Part shown: in pieces, positions 25,783 through 34,921 of the stretch
Numbering within the stretch: position 1 is the stretch's first letter
How the letters are laid out: every line of letters starts with the position of its first letter
NCBI GenBank assembly: GCA_003252395.1
Contig: QKEL01000012.1
Span: 124,001 to 188,000 of the forward strand
Origin: Spirochaetales bacterium
GTDB taxonomy: Bacteria; Spirochaetota; Spirochaetia; Treponematales; Treponemataceae
DNA: 64,000 bases
Direction of reading: 5' to 3'
Position numbers and translations under genes: made by a program
Notes under the pieces: model-generated
What the model saw: the letters and a program-made list of their open reading frames with translations, nothing else
Databases searched by the model: none
Told to the model about the DNA's origin: nothing

Positions 25783-28068
25783 ATGTTCACACAGGTTTCC
25801 GGATGGCCCCGGATCGGCGCGGGACGCGCGCTCAAATTCGCCACCGAATCATGGCTCAGGGGAGAGATAGACGAGGCGACGCTCCAAGCCAAGGCCGCAT
25901 CGCTCCGCCTGAACGCGTGGAACGGCATGAAGGCCGCGGGCATAGACCGCATTCCCTCGCAGGACTTTTCCTTTTACGACGGCATGCTCGATACCGCCAT
26001 CCGTTTTTCCGCCGTTCCCGCGCGGTTCCGGATCGCGGGGGCGAGTCGGCTCGAAACGGCCTTCGCGATGGCGCGAGGCACGCCGGAGCGGGCGCCCCTC
26101 CCCATGAAAAAGTGGTTTATCACGAATTATCATTACATAGTCCCCGAACTGGACGGCGATACGGAACTCCGCCTCGCCGAATCGCCGGAAGAGGCGTTTT
26201 CCGGCTGGCTCGAGGCCCGCGCCGCCGGAATCGATACCGTGCCGACCTTTATCGGGCCCTGGACCTTTCTATCCCTCTCCCGCTACGGGGATGGCCTGGG
26301 CCCGAGTTCCTTCGCCGACGGGGCCGCCCGCGCGTGGGCCGAGCTCATTGCCGCCGCGGCAAGACTCGGCGTGCCGGAAATCCGCTTTGAGGAGCCCGCG
26401 CTTACGCTGGATACCGGGGAGAGCGAAAACGCCTTATTCGTTCGAATATGGGAACGGCTTCTCGCCGCCCGATCCGGGGTCCGCATAACCGCGGGCTTCC
26501 CCTTCGGGGACATTCGCGACTCCTGGGACGCCGTCGCGGCGCTGCCCTTCGACGGAATCGCCCTCGATTTCGTGGACGGCGCGCGGAATCTCGATCTTCT
26601 GCGGGAACGGGGCTTTCCGGCGGACCGGGAATTGGGCGTCGGCCTCGTGAACGGGCGAAACGTCCGCAAGAACCGACAAGACGACTCGGTCGCCCTCCTT
26701 CGCGAGATCGCGCGGCGCACGGGGGCGCCGCTGGGCGTCGAAACCTCCTGCTCCCTCCTCCACGTGCCCCTCTCGCTTGCCGAAGAAACGGAACTGGACG
26801 CACCCGTTCGCGAAGGGCTCGCCTTCGCCTCGGAAAAGCTCGGGGAACTCGTTTCCGTCGCGCGAAAGGCGGAAAATCCGCTGCAGTCAAGTCTCGGGGA
26901 GGGCGACAAAGGCGCCGACGGCTTCAGGGCTCCGGGTAGCGAATACATGAATGAAACCGTTCCCTTCCGCTCGCCGTCGCGCTCGGAGCGGCGCGCCATT
27001 CAGGCGGCGCGGTTCAAGCTCCCCCCGCTCCCCCTTACCACCATCGGCTCGTTTCCCCAATCCGCCGAGGTACGCGCCCTCCGCTCCCGGCTCCGCTCGG
27101 CCCAGATCGACCGGAGCGACTACGACCGGGAAATCTTCGGCCTCATCAGGGACTGCGTACTTTATCAGGAACGGCTCGGCCTGGACGTATTGGTGCACGG
27201 GGAATTCGAGCGGAACGACATGGTGGAGTTCTTCGCGGAAAGCCTCGCGGGCTTCGCCTTTACCCGTCACGGCTGGGTCCAGTCCTACGGGACCCGCTGC
27301 GTGAAGCCGCCGGTCGTTTCCGGCGACGTTCGGCGCGCCCGCTCCCTTACCGCGGACTTGGCGGTCCGCGCCCAATCGCTCACGGACAAGCCGGTCAAGG
27401 GCATGCTTACCGGGCCCGCGACCATCCTTGCCTGGTCGTTCCCCCGGGAAGACATTTCCCTCGCCGAATCGGCCTTTCAGATCGCCCGGGCCCTCCGCGA
27501 GGAAGTCCTCGAGCTGGAAAGGAGGGGCATCGCCATAATACAGATCGACGAGGCGGCGCTCCGGGAAAAAATGCCCGCGCGGAAGGCGGACCGGCACGCC
27601 TATCTCGCCTGGGCGATCCCCGCGTTCAGGCTCTGCCACGCGTCGGTTCGCCCGGAAACCCAGATCCACACCCATATGTGCTACAGCGACTTTACGGAGA
27701 TTATCCACGACATCGACGACATGGACGCCGACGTGATTACCTTCGAGGCGGCGCGCTCCGCCGAGTCGCTCGCGGAAACCCTGGCGCGCGAGGGATTCGA
27801 GACGGCGGTGGGCCCGGGCGTGTGGGACATCCATTCGCCCCGCGTACCCTCAACGGAGGAGCTCACCGAACGAATCCTCGCCATGGTCCGCGTTCCCGGC
27901 GCCGACTCCGGCTGGATCGATCGCCTCTGGGTCAATCCCGACTGCGGCCTGAAAACCCGGGGATGGGCAGAGACCAGGGCGTCGCTGGAAAACCTCGTCG
28001 CCGCGACCCTCGCCGCGCGCGAGGCGCTCGCTTCCGCCGGGAAGGGCGCCCCGGGAGGCCGCCCGTGA
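25783..28068 (+). CDS. metE: Cobalamin-independent methionine synthase
   Basis: 761 residues; transfers the methyl group of 5-methyltetrahydropteroyl-triglutamate to homocysteine. The N-terminal half begins GWPRIGAGRALKFATESW. The catalytic C-terminal half opens with LPLTTIGSFPQ and keeps the zinc ligands in HTHMCYSDF (His, Cys) and NPDCGLKTRGW (Cys). Length is normal. AGGAGG precedes the ATG. The metF gene overlaps its stop as GTGA, so methyl donor supply and methionine synthesis are coupled. Confidence 0.97.
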   Translation: MFTQVSGWPRIGAGRALKFATESWLRGEIDEATLQAKAASLRLNAWNGMKAAGIDRIPSQDFSFYDGMLDTAIRFSAVPARFRIAGASRLETAFAMARGTPERAPLPMKKWFITNYHYIVPELDGDTELRLAESPEEAFSGWLEARAAGIDTVPTFIGPWTFLSLSRYGDGLGPSSFADGAARAWAELIAAAARLGVPEIRFEEPALTLDTGESENALFVRIWERLLAARSGVRITAGFPFGDIRDSWDAVAALPFDGIALDFVDGARNLDLLRERGFPADRELGVGLVNGRNVRKNRQDDSVALLREIARRTGAPLGVETSCSLLHVPLSLAEETELDAPVREGLAFASEKLGELVSVARKAENPLQSSLGEGDKGADGFRAPGSEYMNETVPFRSPSRSERRAIQAARFKLPPLPLTTIGSFPQSAEVRALRSRLRSAQIDRSDYDREIFGLIRDCVLYQERLGLDVLVHGEFERNDMVEFFAESLAGFAFTRHGWVQSYGTRCVKPPVVSGDVRRARSLTADLAVRAQSLTDKPVKGMLTGPATILAWSFPREDISLAESAFQIARALREEVLELERRGIAIIQIDEAALREKMPARKADRHAYLAWAIPAFRLCHASVRPETQIHTHMCYSDFTEIIHDIDDMDADVITFEAARSAESLAETLAREGFETAVGPGVWDIHSPRVPSTEELTERILAMVRVPGADSGWIDRLWVNPDCGLKTRGWAETRASLENLVAATLAAREALASAGKGAPGGRP

Positions 28069-29060
28069 GCGGGGCGCCCGTATCAGGGCCGCCCGTATCA
28101 GGGCCCTTTATCGCGGTGGAACTCGATTCCCCCGCAGCGAACGGCGGACAGCGGGAAAACCCGGGGGCGTTCGGCCGCTACCTCGAGGCGGCGACGCGGC
28201 TTCGCGACGCCGGGGCCCGCGCGATTACCGTCGCCGATAATCCCCTCGCCTCGCCCCGCGCCGATTCCTGCATGCTCGCCGCGGCGGTTGTCCGGGAAAC
28301 GGGCATTCCGGTCATTCCCCATCTCGCCTGCCGCGACCGGAACCGGAACGCGCTCCTTTCCGCCCTCCTCGCCCTGGATCTCCTGGGTAACCGCGAAATA
28401 CTCGCGGTCACCGGCGACCCGGTGCGGCCGGAAGACCGGGCCGCGGTGAAAAGCGCGGCGAGCTTCGATTCCGTGGGCTTTGCGCGACTCGTGGCCGAAT
28501 GGAACGAAACCCTCTTCGAGCGGCCCTTCGCCGTATCCGGCGCGCTCAACGTGAACGCCCCGAACTTTCCGGCGGAACTGGCCAGGGCGGAACGGAAGCG
28601 GGAAGCCGGGGTACGCCGCTTCTTTACCCAACCGATATTCTCCGAACGGGCCTTACGCAACCTGGAAAGGGCGCGGGAGGCCCTCGACGCCGAGCTGCTC
28701 GCGGGGATACTCCCGGTACTAAGCGCGAAAAACGCGCGGTATCTCGCGGAGAACGTGCGGGGCATCGCGTTGGACCCGGGCCTGGAAAGGCGGCTTGAGG
28801 GGACCGACCGGGAAGGGGCCGCGGCCATCGCCTCGGAAACCGCAGCGGAAACGGCGAAGGCCGCCCTCCGCGTCGTTACCGGCCTCTATCTCATAACGCC
28901 CTTCCGCCGGATAGACATCGTTGAGCGTATCCTTCGGGGCCTCGGTTTACAGCCGGAAGCGAGCCCGGTATACTTCCCCCATGAAGCACCTGAACCGCGC
29001 CCAAGCGCTTTTCCTGTCGGGATACAATTGCGCCCAGTCCACTGCGGCGGCCTTCGCTGA
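28065..29060 (+). CDS. metF: 5,10-methylenetetrahydrofolate reductase
   Basis: 331 residues from GTG 28065, which overlaps the metE stop (GTGA). The fold-defining stretches are clear: VELDSPAANGG, GARAITVADNPLASPRADS, IPHLACRDRN, EILAVTGDPV, FFTQPIFSERAL, TGLYLITPFRR. These resemble the reductase half of the bifunctional homocysteine methyltransferase/MTHFR proteins more than E. coli MetF. An early repeat PVSG-PPVSG is odd. Family similarity ends near residue 290; the last 35-40 codons run 80 nt into the next gene and end RPVHCGGLR, which looks like read-through past a lost stop. Confidence 0.9.
   Translation: MSGAPVSGPPVSGPFIAVELDSPAANGGQRENPGAFGRYLEAATRLRDAGARAITVADNPLASPRADSCMLAAAVVRETGIPVIPHLACRDRNRNALLSALLALDLLGNREILAVTGDPVRPEDRAAVKSAASFDSVGFARLVAEWNETLFERPFAVSGALNVNAPNFPAELARAERKREAGVRRFFTQPIFSERALRNLERAREALDAELLAGILPVLSAKNARYLAENVRGIALDPGLERRLEGTDREGAAAIASETAAETAKAALRVVTGLYLITPFRRIDIVERILRGLGLQPEASPVYFPHEAPEPRPSAFPVGIQLRPVHCGGLR
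28946..28974 (+). promoter_or_regulatory. Leaderless promoter inside the 3' end of metF
   Basis: TTTACA (28946-28951), 17 nt, TATACT (28969-28974). The -10 ends 6 nt before ATG 28981, predicting transcription from the start codon itself. Confidence 0.65.
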
Positions 29061-29454
29061 AGATTTTGGCCTTACCGAGGCGGAGATCGCGAAAATGACG
29101 GCCGGTTTTGGCGGGGGCATAGGCGGGCTGAGAGAGACCTGCGGCGCCATTAGCGGCATGGCCTTCGTCTCGGGCTTGGCCCGGGGCTCCTATTCCCCGG
29201 ACGACACCGAGTCAAAAACCGCCTTTTACGCCCTTATCCAGGAAGCGCACGGCGAATTCATTTCGCGTTTCGGTACCGGCGTGTGCCGCGAGCTCTTGGA
29301 TAAATTCGACTGCGGCTATTCCGCGGCCCCCTCGGAGCGGACGAAAGAATATTACGAAAAGAGGCCCTGCGCGCGAATCGTGGGCGAAGCCGCGGCCATT
29401 ATCGCGCGAAAGCTCGGCTTGGAAGAAGAAAACCGGGACGGCCAGGATACGTAG
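28981..29454 (+). CDS. C_GCAxxG_C_C family redox protein
   Basis: 157 residues. The family's cysteine pattern is present: GYNCAQSTA, GFGGGIGGLRETCGAISGMA (CGAxxG), GVCRELL, FDCGY and RPCARIV. Such proteins are common in anaerobes next to redox or metal genes and are thought to be redox-active; no reaction is established. It overlaps the metF reading frame by 80 nt but carries its own near-consensus promoter immediately upstream of its ATG. Confidence 0.9.
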   Translation: MKHLNRAQALFLSGYNCAQSTAAAFAEDFGLTEAEIAKMTAGFGGGIGGLRETCGAISGMAFVSGLARGSYSPDDTESKTAFYALIQEAHGEFISRFGTGVCRELLDKFDCGYSAAPSERTKEYYEKRPCARIVGEAAAIIARKLGLEEENRDGQDT

Positions 29455-29482
29455 AACGCATCGCAGCGGCCGTCCCGATCGT

Positions 29483-30469
29483 TTACCACAGGTGATGCAC
29501 CAGCGGCTTAATGTCTACCTCGTAGATGCGTTTCACGATTTGGTGCTCGCTTTCGCTTAAGGGCGGCAGGTCCGAGGCCCGGCAGTTCGACCTGATTTGG
29601 TCCGGCCGCGAGGCGCCCGGTATGACGCACGAGACTTGCGGGTGGTCAAGAATCCACCGAAGCGCCATGAGGGCAAGGGGCGGCTCGAGGGGGAACACTT
29701 CCTTGAGCCGCTCGGTCGCCCGAAGGCCGGCGTCGTACGGAATTCCCGAAAAGGTTTCGCCCTTGTCGAAGGCTTCGCCGTTCCGGTTAAAGTTCCGGTG
29801 GTCGTCCTTGGCGAAGGCGGTTTTCTCGCCGAATTTACCGGTAAGGAGGCCGCTTGCCAGCGGCACCCGCACGATCACGCCGATATTCCGCGCCGCCGCC
29901 TCGCGGAAAAAGAGTTCCCCGGGCCGCTGCCGGAACATGTTGAAGATGATCTGCACGGTTTCCACGTTGGCGTACTCGATGGCCTTGAGCGCCTCCTCTA
30001 CCTTTTCCACGCTTACCCCGAGATGAGCGACCTTGCCCTCGTCCCGCAAACGATCGAACAGGCCGAAGATTTCCGGCCGATAGTATACCTCGGTGGGGGG
30101 GCAATGCAGCTGCACCAGGTCAAGCCGCTCCAAGCCCGTGTTCTTCAGGCTGTCTTCCACGAAGGCGCGAAGGGCTTCGGGGGTATACGAGGCGGCCACG
30201 TGAGGATTCAGGCGCCGCCCGCATTTCGTGGCGAAGCGAACCTTCCCCGCGTGCCGTTTGGCGAAAGTCCCGACCGCCTTCTCGCTCAAGCCGTCGGAAT
30301 AGACGTCCGCGGTGTCGAAAAAATCGATCCCGCTTTCGAATGCCGTCTCAAGAATCGCGTCGGCGTTCGCGCGGTCGAATTCCGAGCCCCATACGCCGCC
30401 GAGTTGCCAGGTTCCGAGGGATATCTCGGAAACCGTAAAACCGGTCTTTCCCAAAGTTCTGTATTTCAT
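29483..30469 (-). CDS. Aldo/keto reductase
   Basis: 328-residue NAD(P)H-dependent oxidoreductase of the AKR fold. Catalytic tetrad: Asp and Tyr in FDTADVYSDGLSE, Lys in FATKCGRR, His in LVQLHCPP. The C-terminal cofactor motif is VIPGASRPDQIRSN. The physiological substrate is unknown. Start: ATG 30469, with a leaderless promoter. It ends 28 nt after the convergent redox protein, leaving no room for a separate terminator. Confidence 0.94.
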   Translation of the reverse strand: MKYRTLGKTGFTVSEISLGTWQLGGVWGSEFDRANADAILETAFESGIDFFDTADVYSDGLSEKAVGTFAKRHAGKVRFATKCGRRLNPHVAASYTPEALRAFVEDSLKNTGLERLDLVQLHCPPTEVYYRPEIFGLFDRLRDEGKVAHLGVSVEKVEEALKAIEYANVETVQIIFNMFRQRPGELFFREAAARNIGVIVRVPLASGLLTGKFGEKTAFAKDDHRNFNRNGEAFDKGETFSGIPYDAGLRATERLKEVFPLEPPLALMALRWILDHPQVSCVIPGASRPDQIRSNCRASDLPPLSESEHQIVKRIYEVDIKPLVHHLW

Positions 30470-30475
30470 ACCTTA

Positions 30476-30504
30476 ATGGTAAAACCGGACCGGCCCGCTG
30501 TCCA
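30476..30504 (-). promoter_or_regulatory. Leaderless promoter of the aldo/keto reductase
   Basis: TGGACA (30504-30499), 17 nt, TACCAT (30481-30476), 6 nt before ATG 30469. Confidence 0.55.
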
Positions 30505-30548
30505 GTCCCGAATCGCCCAGGGGAGGGGCGGGATCGCCGACAGTCGAT

Positions 30549-30582
30549 AAAAAAAAGGCCGGGATCCCGCAGATCCCGGCCC
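30549..30582 (-). terminator. Intrinsic terminator of the HEAT-like/lipoprotein operon
   Basis: On the minus strand a 9-bp stem GGCCGGGAT/ATCCCGGCC is followed by eight Ts. It lies 34 nt past the stop codon of the HEAT-like gene. Confidence 0.9.
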
Positions 30583-30616
30583 CGCGACGTATCGAAACGC
30601 CGAATAGAACGCCCGC

Positions 30617-31807
30617 TTACGGCAGCGCCTTCAGCACGTCTTCCATTTGGCGGAGCAGGCCGTTGTCGTAGTTGATGTATTGCGCCTGGAGAAGCGCGTT
30701 CTTTACCAGGGGATTCTTAGCGGTTTGCATGCTGGAAAGCAGCTGCTTAATCAGCATTTTATCCCGGGCCGTATTCGCCTGGCTCCGCTGGCGTGAATTA
30801 TAGGTCGTCAGGAGGGAAGCCATGTAGCTCGCGGCGGCGTCGGTACCGTTAACGCCCATGGCAACCAGCGATCGCGCGGTTTCCTCGAGCGTGGCGTCGT
30901 TCTTTTTGTCCATCTCAAACACCCGAACCAGAAGGGGCACGGTATCGGCCGACTTGTCCTCGAGGGAAACGAGGCCGTTCATGGCGGTCAGGCGGATCTT
31001 TTGCACGGCGCGGATCCTGATGGCGTCATCCTCGGCGCGGTCTACGCCCCAGGCAAGGGCCTGCCGGGCCATATCCCGTTTTTTATCCGTCGGCGCCTTG
31101 GAATTCAACTCGGTTTCCAGGGCGGCGAGCTTGATATCCAGCGAGGGATTGGCCAGGAACACCTTCAAAAGGCTTTCTGTCGGGTCGTCCACCATGGCGG
31201 CGCTCGCGTCCTTGGCCGTCTCCTTTACCGCGGATTTTCCCGAGTACCAGCCGAAGGAGGCGAGGAACACGGGCTCAAACCCCACGGGGGAACGCATGGC
31301 GCCGAGGCCCCGAACGAGCCCGAGGGCGACTATTTCCTGGTCGCGGCCCTGGGAGGCCACGGGGCCCACGTTGATGGCGGCAAGGTCGAAGGCCAGGTTT
31401 TCGGCGTACTGGGCGGCGCGCATATTCCCCAGGGACTCGGCGGCTGCGGCCTTCAGTACCGCGTCGGCGGTATCCTTATAGGCCGCGAAGACGCTTTCGG
31501 CGGCTTCAACGCTCTTCAGGTTGCCCAACTCGGTCACCAGCAGCTTGGCAAGCTCTATCTTGTCGTGCCTTTCGCCGCTCGAGCCAAGGTCAAGCCGGCT
31601 CGCGATAAGGCCGTCAAGCGCCGATTGGAGCATGGGCGTGAACTCCCGGTCCTTGAACTCCATGATCTTCAGCATTATTTGGTACCGCTGGGCGTTGGAA
31701 TCCATCTGCTTGTAGATCTCTTCCCAAACGATAACGTTCTCGTTGATGGCGAAGGCGTTAACCCCAAAGAGGGCCAACGCCGCGCCCAATAACAGCGACT
31801 TCTTCAT
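30617..31807 (-). CDS. Exported alpha-helical repeat (HEAT-like) protein
   Basis: 396 residues. A cleavable signal peptide MKKSLLLGAALALFGVNAFA is followed by all-helical sequence with HEAT-like repeats: LKAAAAESLGNMRAAQ, DIKLAALETELN, IRIRAVQKIRLTAMNGL, LEETARSLVAMGVNG. No cysteine lipobox, so it is probably a soluble periplasmic protein, a scaffold rather than an enzyme. GGGAG precedes the ATG. It follows the lipoprotein gene by 19 nt and shares its promoter and the terminator. Confidence 0.85.
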   Translation of the reverse strand: MKKSLLLGAALALFGVNAFAINENVIVWEEIYKQMDSNAQRYQIMLKIMEFKDREFTPMLQSALDGLIASRLDLGSSGERHDKIELAKLLVTELGNLKSVEAAESVFAAYKDTADAVLKAAAAESLGNMRAAQYAENLAFDLAAINVGPVASQGRDQEIVALGLVRGLGAMRSPVGFEPVFLASFGWYSGKSAVKETAKDASAAMVDDPTESLLKVFLANPSLDIKLAALETELNSKAPTDKKRDMARQALAWGVDRAEDDAIRIRAVQKIRLTAMNGLVSLEDKSADTVPLLVRVFEMDKKNDATLEETARSLVAMGVNGTDAAASYMASLLTTYNSRQRSQANTARDKMLIKQLLSSMQTAKNPLVKNALLQAQYINYDNGLLRQMEDVLKALP

Positions 31808-31826
31808 GTTCTCCCTACCCTATCTA

Positions 31827-32678
31827 TCACTTCTGGCGCGCGAGCTTGGTATAACCCGTCCACGCCTGTTTTCTCGTTTCGATCAGACGGCCGGCGCGGT
31901 CAAGGAAACTGACCGTCACGGGGTTGCCGTTTTCGTCGTTTTCGTACTGTATGGCCGAAACCATGCCCCCGGTGCCGTTGCGCACCTCTTCTCCCGTCAC
32001 GAAACCGTTCTCGGCCGTGTAGGCGATCGCGCGAACGAGGGTTCCCTTCGCGTCATACTCTTTTTCTGAGAGCGGAAGGCCGGAAGCGTCGTACGAACGG
32101 ACGAATTTCTTGATTTCCGCTCCCGTGGCGTCCTTGACGGAAATGCCGGTCAAAAGGCCGTCGGTCCAAAAATAGTCGGTGGTTACGGAGCTTCCCTTCG
32201 CGGTTTGCACGGACCAATGGGTTTTATTCCCCGCGGCGTCGTATTCGTATGCCTCGGTGGATTGGATCTCGTCCTTCGGCGTCAGGCGGGTTTCCTTTAC
32301 CAACAGCCCGTTCGACCACTCCTGTACGCCCTTGCCCACCAGGGCGCCGGATGAATCGGACATGGTTACGCTCGCCGTATCCCCGGTCCAGGAATACGCC
32401 TTCAGGCTCACGACCGCGCCCTTCCCGTCGTAGAGCGTATCCGCGAGAACGCGACCGGTATCGTCGAGCGTAAATTCTTCCACCGCGGAAATAACCCCGT
32501 CGGGATAGGCGGTCTCTACCCGGTTAAGCGCCCAGTACGGAACCGAAACCATTGCCGGTTCCGGGGCGGGCGGGGCTTGGACGGCCTCGGCGACGGGTTC
32601 CGAGGGCTTTACGGTAGCGCAGGATATGAGCGACGCGGCGAGGGCCAACGTTGCCGGAACGAAACTGATTTTTCTCAT
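31827..32678 (-). CDS. Lipoprotein with YD-type repeats
   Basis: 283 residues from ATG 32678 (GGGAGG 8-9 nt upstream). Signal peptide MRKISFVPATLALAASLISC with lipobox LISC, so lipidated at Cys20, followed by a Pro/Ala/Glu-rich linker. The rest is a series of beta-rich units such as YDAAGNKTHWSV, YDASGLPLSEKEYDAKGTLV and NDENGNPVTVSFLDRAGRL, akin to RHS/YD repeats. Function unknown; envelope location is secure from the lipobox. First gene of a two-gene operon with the HEAT-like protein. Confidence 0.87.
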   Translation of the reverse strand: MRKISFVPATLALAASLISCATVKPSEPVAEAVQAPPAPEPAMVSVPYWALNRVETAYPDGVISAVEEFTLDDTGRVLADTLYDGKGAVVSLKAYSWTGDTASVTMSDSSGALVGKGVQEWSNGLLVKETRLTPKDEIQSTEAYEYDAAGNKTHWSVQTAKGSSVTTDYFWTDGLLTGISVKDATGAEIKKFVRSYDASGLPLSEKEYDAKGTLVRAIAYTAENGFVTGEEVRNGTGGMVSAIQYENDENGNPVTVSFLDRAGRLIETRKQAWTGYTKLARQK

Positions 32679-32750
32679 CGATTCAACCTCCCGAAATACG
32701 ATCATAAAAAAAAGCGACAAAGGGCCGGACCGGAATACCGTCCTTCCGGG

Positions 32751-32779
32751 AGTATAGTTTGCGCGCGTCAACATGTCAA
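32751..32779 (-). promoter_or_regulatory. Consensus sigma-70-type promoter of the lipoprotein operon
   Basis: TTGACA (32779-32774), 17 nt, TATACT (32756-32751): six of six at -35, five of six at -10. The leader would be about 65 nt and includes a T-rich tract. The best canonical promoter in the window. Confidence 0.85.
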
Positions 32780-32794
32780 ATGGAGATAATGGAA

Positions 32795-33505
32795 TTAATG
32801 CACCGCGCCTCCATGGAACACGCACTCATAGGTTTTCACGCCCCGTACGAGAATTTCCTCGCTGCCTTGAAACCAGGAAAGTTCGCCCGTGACCATGCAG
32901 TGATAGGCGAAATCGCCCCGCTCGTAGACTCGCGGGCCCCGGAACGGAAGGTCTGGAGGCACGGCGCACAGGGCCTCCTTCAAGAAATCGGAGGGGAAAA
33001 GATCGGGGACCAAAACCCGTCCGGCGTAGTTCATGGACCACGCGGGGTTCTCGCCGATCCAGGCCGCCTCTTCCCCGACGAAGGCCTCGCCGCCGAAATA
33101 GGTGTCATAATAGGAGAAGTCGCCTTCCCGATAGGCAAGGTCGTGGGAGGACGGGCGGGAGGAGGCGGTTTCGGCGCCCTTTCCGGCGTAGGTCGCGCGC
33201 TTTGCCCGACGCAGGATTTCGCCGAACGCCAGCGCGTCCAGGCGGCCGCCCGCGAGGCCGGGGAGCGCGCGGCCGGGAACGGGCGACCCGGACGGCGAGG
33301 CGCCGCAGGAATCGGCGCGGATAAGGCTATCCACGGTTACCCCGAAGAACGAGGCAAGGGCGATCAGGTTGTCCAGGTCCGGCTGGGACTCTCCCGATTC
33401 CCATTTGGTAACGGCCTGCCGACTCACGCCGACGCTTTCCGCGAGGGCTTCCTGGGAAAGGCCCCGGTCCTTTCTCAGCGCCGCGATACACGATCCGATA
33501 TTCAT
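32795..33505 (-). CDS. XRE-type regulator with C-terminal DUF5680 domain
   Basis: 236 residues from ATG 33505 (AAGGAG 8 nt upstream). The N-terminal helix-turn-helix is classical: LSQEALAESVGVSRQAVTKW followed by ESGESQPDLDNL. The C-terminal 130 residues (FSYYDTYFGGEAFVGEEAAW, MNYAGRVL, ECVFHGGAVH) match the DUF5680 pattern, a domain often fused to XRE regulators and probably a ligand or protein sensor. Divergent from the GH18 gene across 176 nt that contain two palindromes. Confidence 0.88.
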   Translation of the reverse strand: MNIGSCIAALRKDRGLSQEALAESVGVSRQAVTKWESGESQPDLDNLIALASFFGVTVDSLIRADSCGASPSGSPVPGRALPGLAGGRLDALAFGEILRRAKRATYAGKGAETASSRPSSHDLAYREGDFSYYDTYFGGEAFVGEEAAWIGENPAWSMNYAGRVLVPDLFPSDFLKEALCAVPPDLPFRGPRVYERGDFAYHCMVTGELSWFQGSEEILVRGVKTYECVFHGGAVH

Positions 33506-33530
33506 CGCAATACTCCTTGTTCGATACGGC

Positions 33531-33632
33531 AAAGCCGAACGGCTTTACGCCCGTTTCTTTCCGTACATATTCGCCGCTTTACCGTACCCGCGCCACCAAC
33601 AAAATACACCAAAAAACGCAACCCAGGGTTGC
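33531..33632. promoter_or_regulatory. Two palindromes between the XRE and GH18 genes
   Basis: AAAGCCG-AA-CGGCTTT (33531-33546) lies 26 nt before the XRE start, and GCAACC-CAG-GGTTGC (33618-33632) lies 50 nt before the GH18 start. Both are suitable operators for the XRE regulator; no clear -35/-10 pair was found for either gene. Confidence 0.35.
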
Positions 33633-33681
33633 CGGAATGCGCGATACTGACACTATGGAGAACGTTTGGGGAGGAATCAGC

Positions 33682-34911
33682 ATGAAAAAAGCGGTTCCGC
33701 GGGCAGTCGCGATCGGCGCGTGCTGCCTGGCCGTTCTTGCCCGGGGCGGCGCCGCGCTTGCGAACGGCGGCGCCGATTCGACCGCGTACCGCGCGTACCC
33801 CGGCGACATCGCCGTATCCTCGTATATACGGACCTGGCCGCTCGGCCCGACCGCGACAGACCGGACGGGAAGATCCCACTGGAGGGCCGCGGATATCCGC
33901 GGCGAATACCTGACGGATCTGATTATCGCCTTCGCGCGCGTGCGGGCCGAAAACGGCACGATCTTCTTTCCCGACGCGGACGGCGGGGCGCAGGCCTTTA
34001 CCGATTTATGGAAGGAGACGGAAAAGCTACAAGGGAAATTTCCGAACCTGCGAATCCACGTTTCCCTGGGCGGCTGGGGCGCGGACGGCTTTTCGCAGGT
34101 CTCGGCCGATCCGGTAAAACGGGCAACCCTGGTGGCCGAAATAACGGCGCTTACGGAAAAAAGGAAGCTCGCCGGCATTGATATCGACTGGGAATACCCC
34201 GTGGGGCCGGACGAGGGCCAGGAAATCGCTTCTTCCCCCGCCGACGCCGAAAACTTCCTACTCCTTTTATCCGCTATCCGCGCGGCCTTCGCCGAACTGG
34301 ACCGGCGGACGGGCACGTACCATACCCTTTCCGTCGCGGTACCGGCCATACCCTGGTACCCGCAAAAAATAGACGTGAAAGCCGTCGCCGCCCTCGTCGA
34401 TTCGGTCAAGTTGATGAGCTACGACTACTATGGGCCCTGGAGCGCCACCACCGGTCACCTGGCGAACCTCAGGAACAATCCCGCCGATCCGGCCTGGGGC
34501 GGCTGGAGCACCGAACAGGCCCTGCGCCTCTATCGCGAGGCGGGCGTGCCGCCGCGCAAGATTATCCTGGGAATCGGGTTCTATGGGCTGTCCTGGCGGG
34601 GCGTTCCCGACGGCGGTACCCACGGGCTCTATCAAAGGCCCGCCGAGCAGGCAGGAACCGAGTGGTATTCCTGGCCGGAGCTGAAGGCCTTCCTCGGCTT
34701 CGGCTCCCGCTACCGACGGTATTGGGACGAAACGGCTCAATCTCCTTTTCTCTACGACGGCGACGCCTTCATTACCTATACCGATCCCCAGGCCATCCGG
34801 GCGATCTGCGCCTTCGCGAAATCGGAAGGCCTCGCCGGCGTGATGATGTGGGAATACGGCCACGACCTGAACGGCGAGCTCTTGCGGGAGGTTTCTCGGG
34901 CGTTGCGCTGA
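33682..34911 (+). CDS. Exported glycoside hydrolase family 18 protein (chitinase-like)
   Basis: 409 residues from ATG 33682, with GGGGAGG 8 nt upstream. Signal peptide MKKAVPRAVAIGACCLAVLA, then a GH18 barrel. The catalytic motif DxxDxDxE reads as LAGIDIDWEYP with the proton-donor Glu in place; LMSYDYYGPW and VMMWEYGHDLNG are the other conserved strands. It should hydrolyse chitin or related N-acetylglucosamine polymers outside the cytoplasm. The GH3 hexosaminidase-like gene at 49.6 kb could act on its products, but they are not linked. Confidence 0.92.
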   Translation: MKKAVPRAVAIGACCLAVLARGGAALANGGADSTAYRAYPGDIAVSSYIRTWPLGPTATDRTGRSHWRAADIRGEYLTDLIIAFARVRAENGTIFFPDADGGAQAFTDLWKETEKLQGKFPNLRIHVSLGGWGADGFSQVSADPVKRATLVAEITALTEKRKLAGIDIDWEYPVGPDEGQEIASSPADAENFLLLLSAIRAAFAELDRRTGTYHTLSVAVPAIPWYPQKIDVKAVAALVDSVKLMSYDYYGPWSATTGHLANLRNNPADPAWGGWSTEQALRLYREAGVPPRKIILGIGFYGLSWRGVPDGGTHGLYQRPAEQAGTEWYSWPELKAFLGFGSRYRRYWDETAQSPFLYDGDAFITYTDPQAIRAICAFAKSEGLAGVMMWEYGHDLNGELLREVSRALR

Positions 34912-34921
34912 GCCGGCCGCC

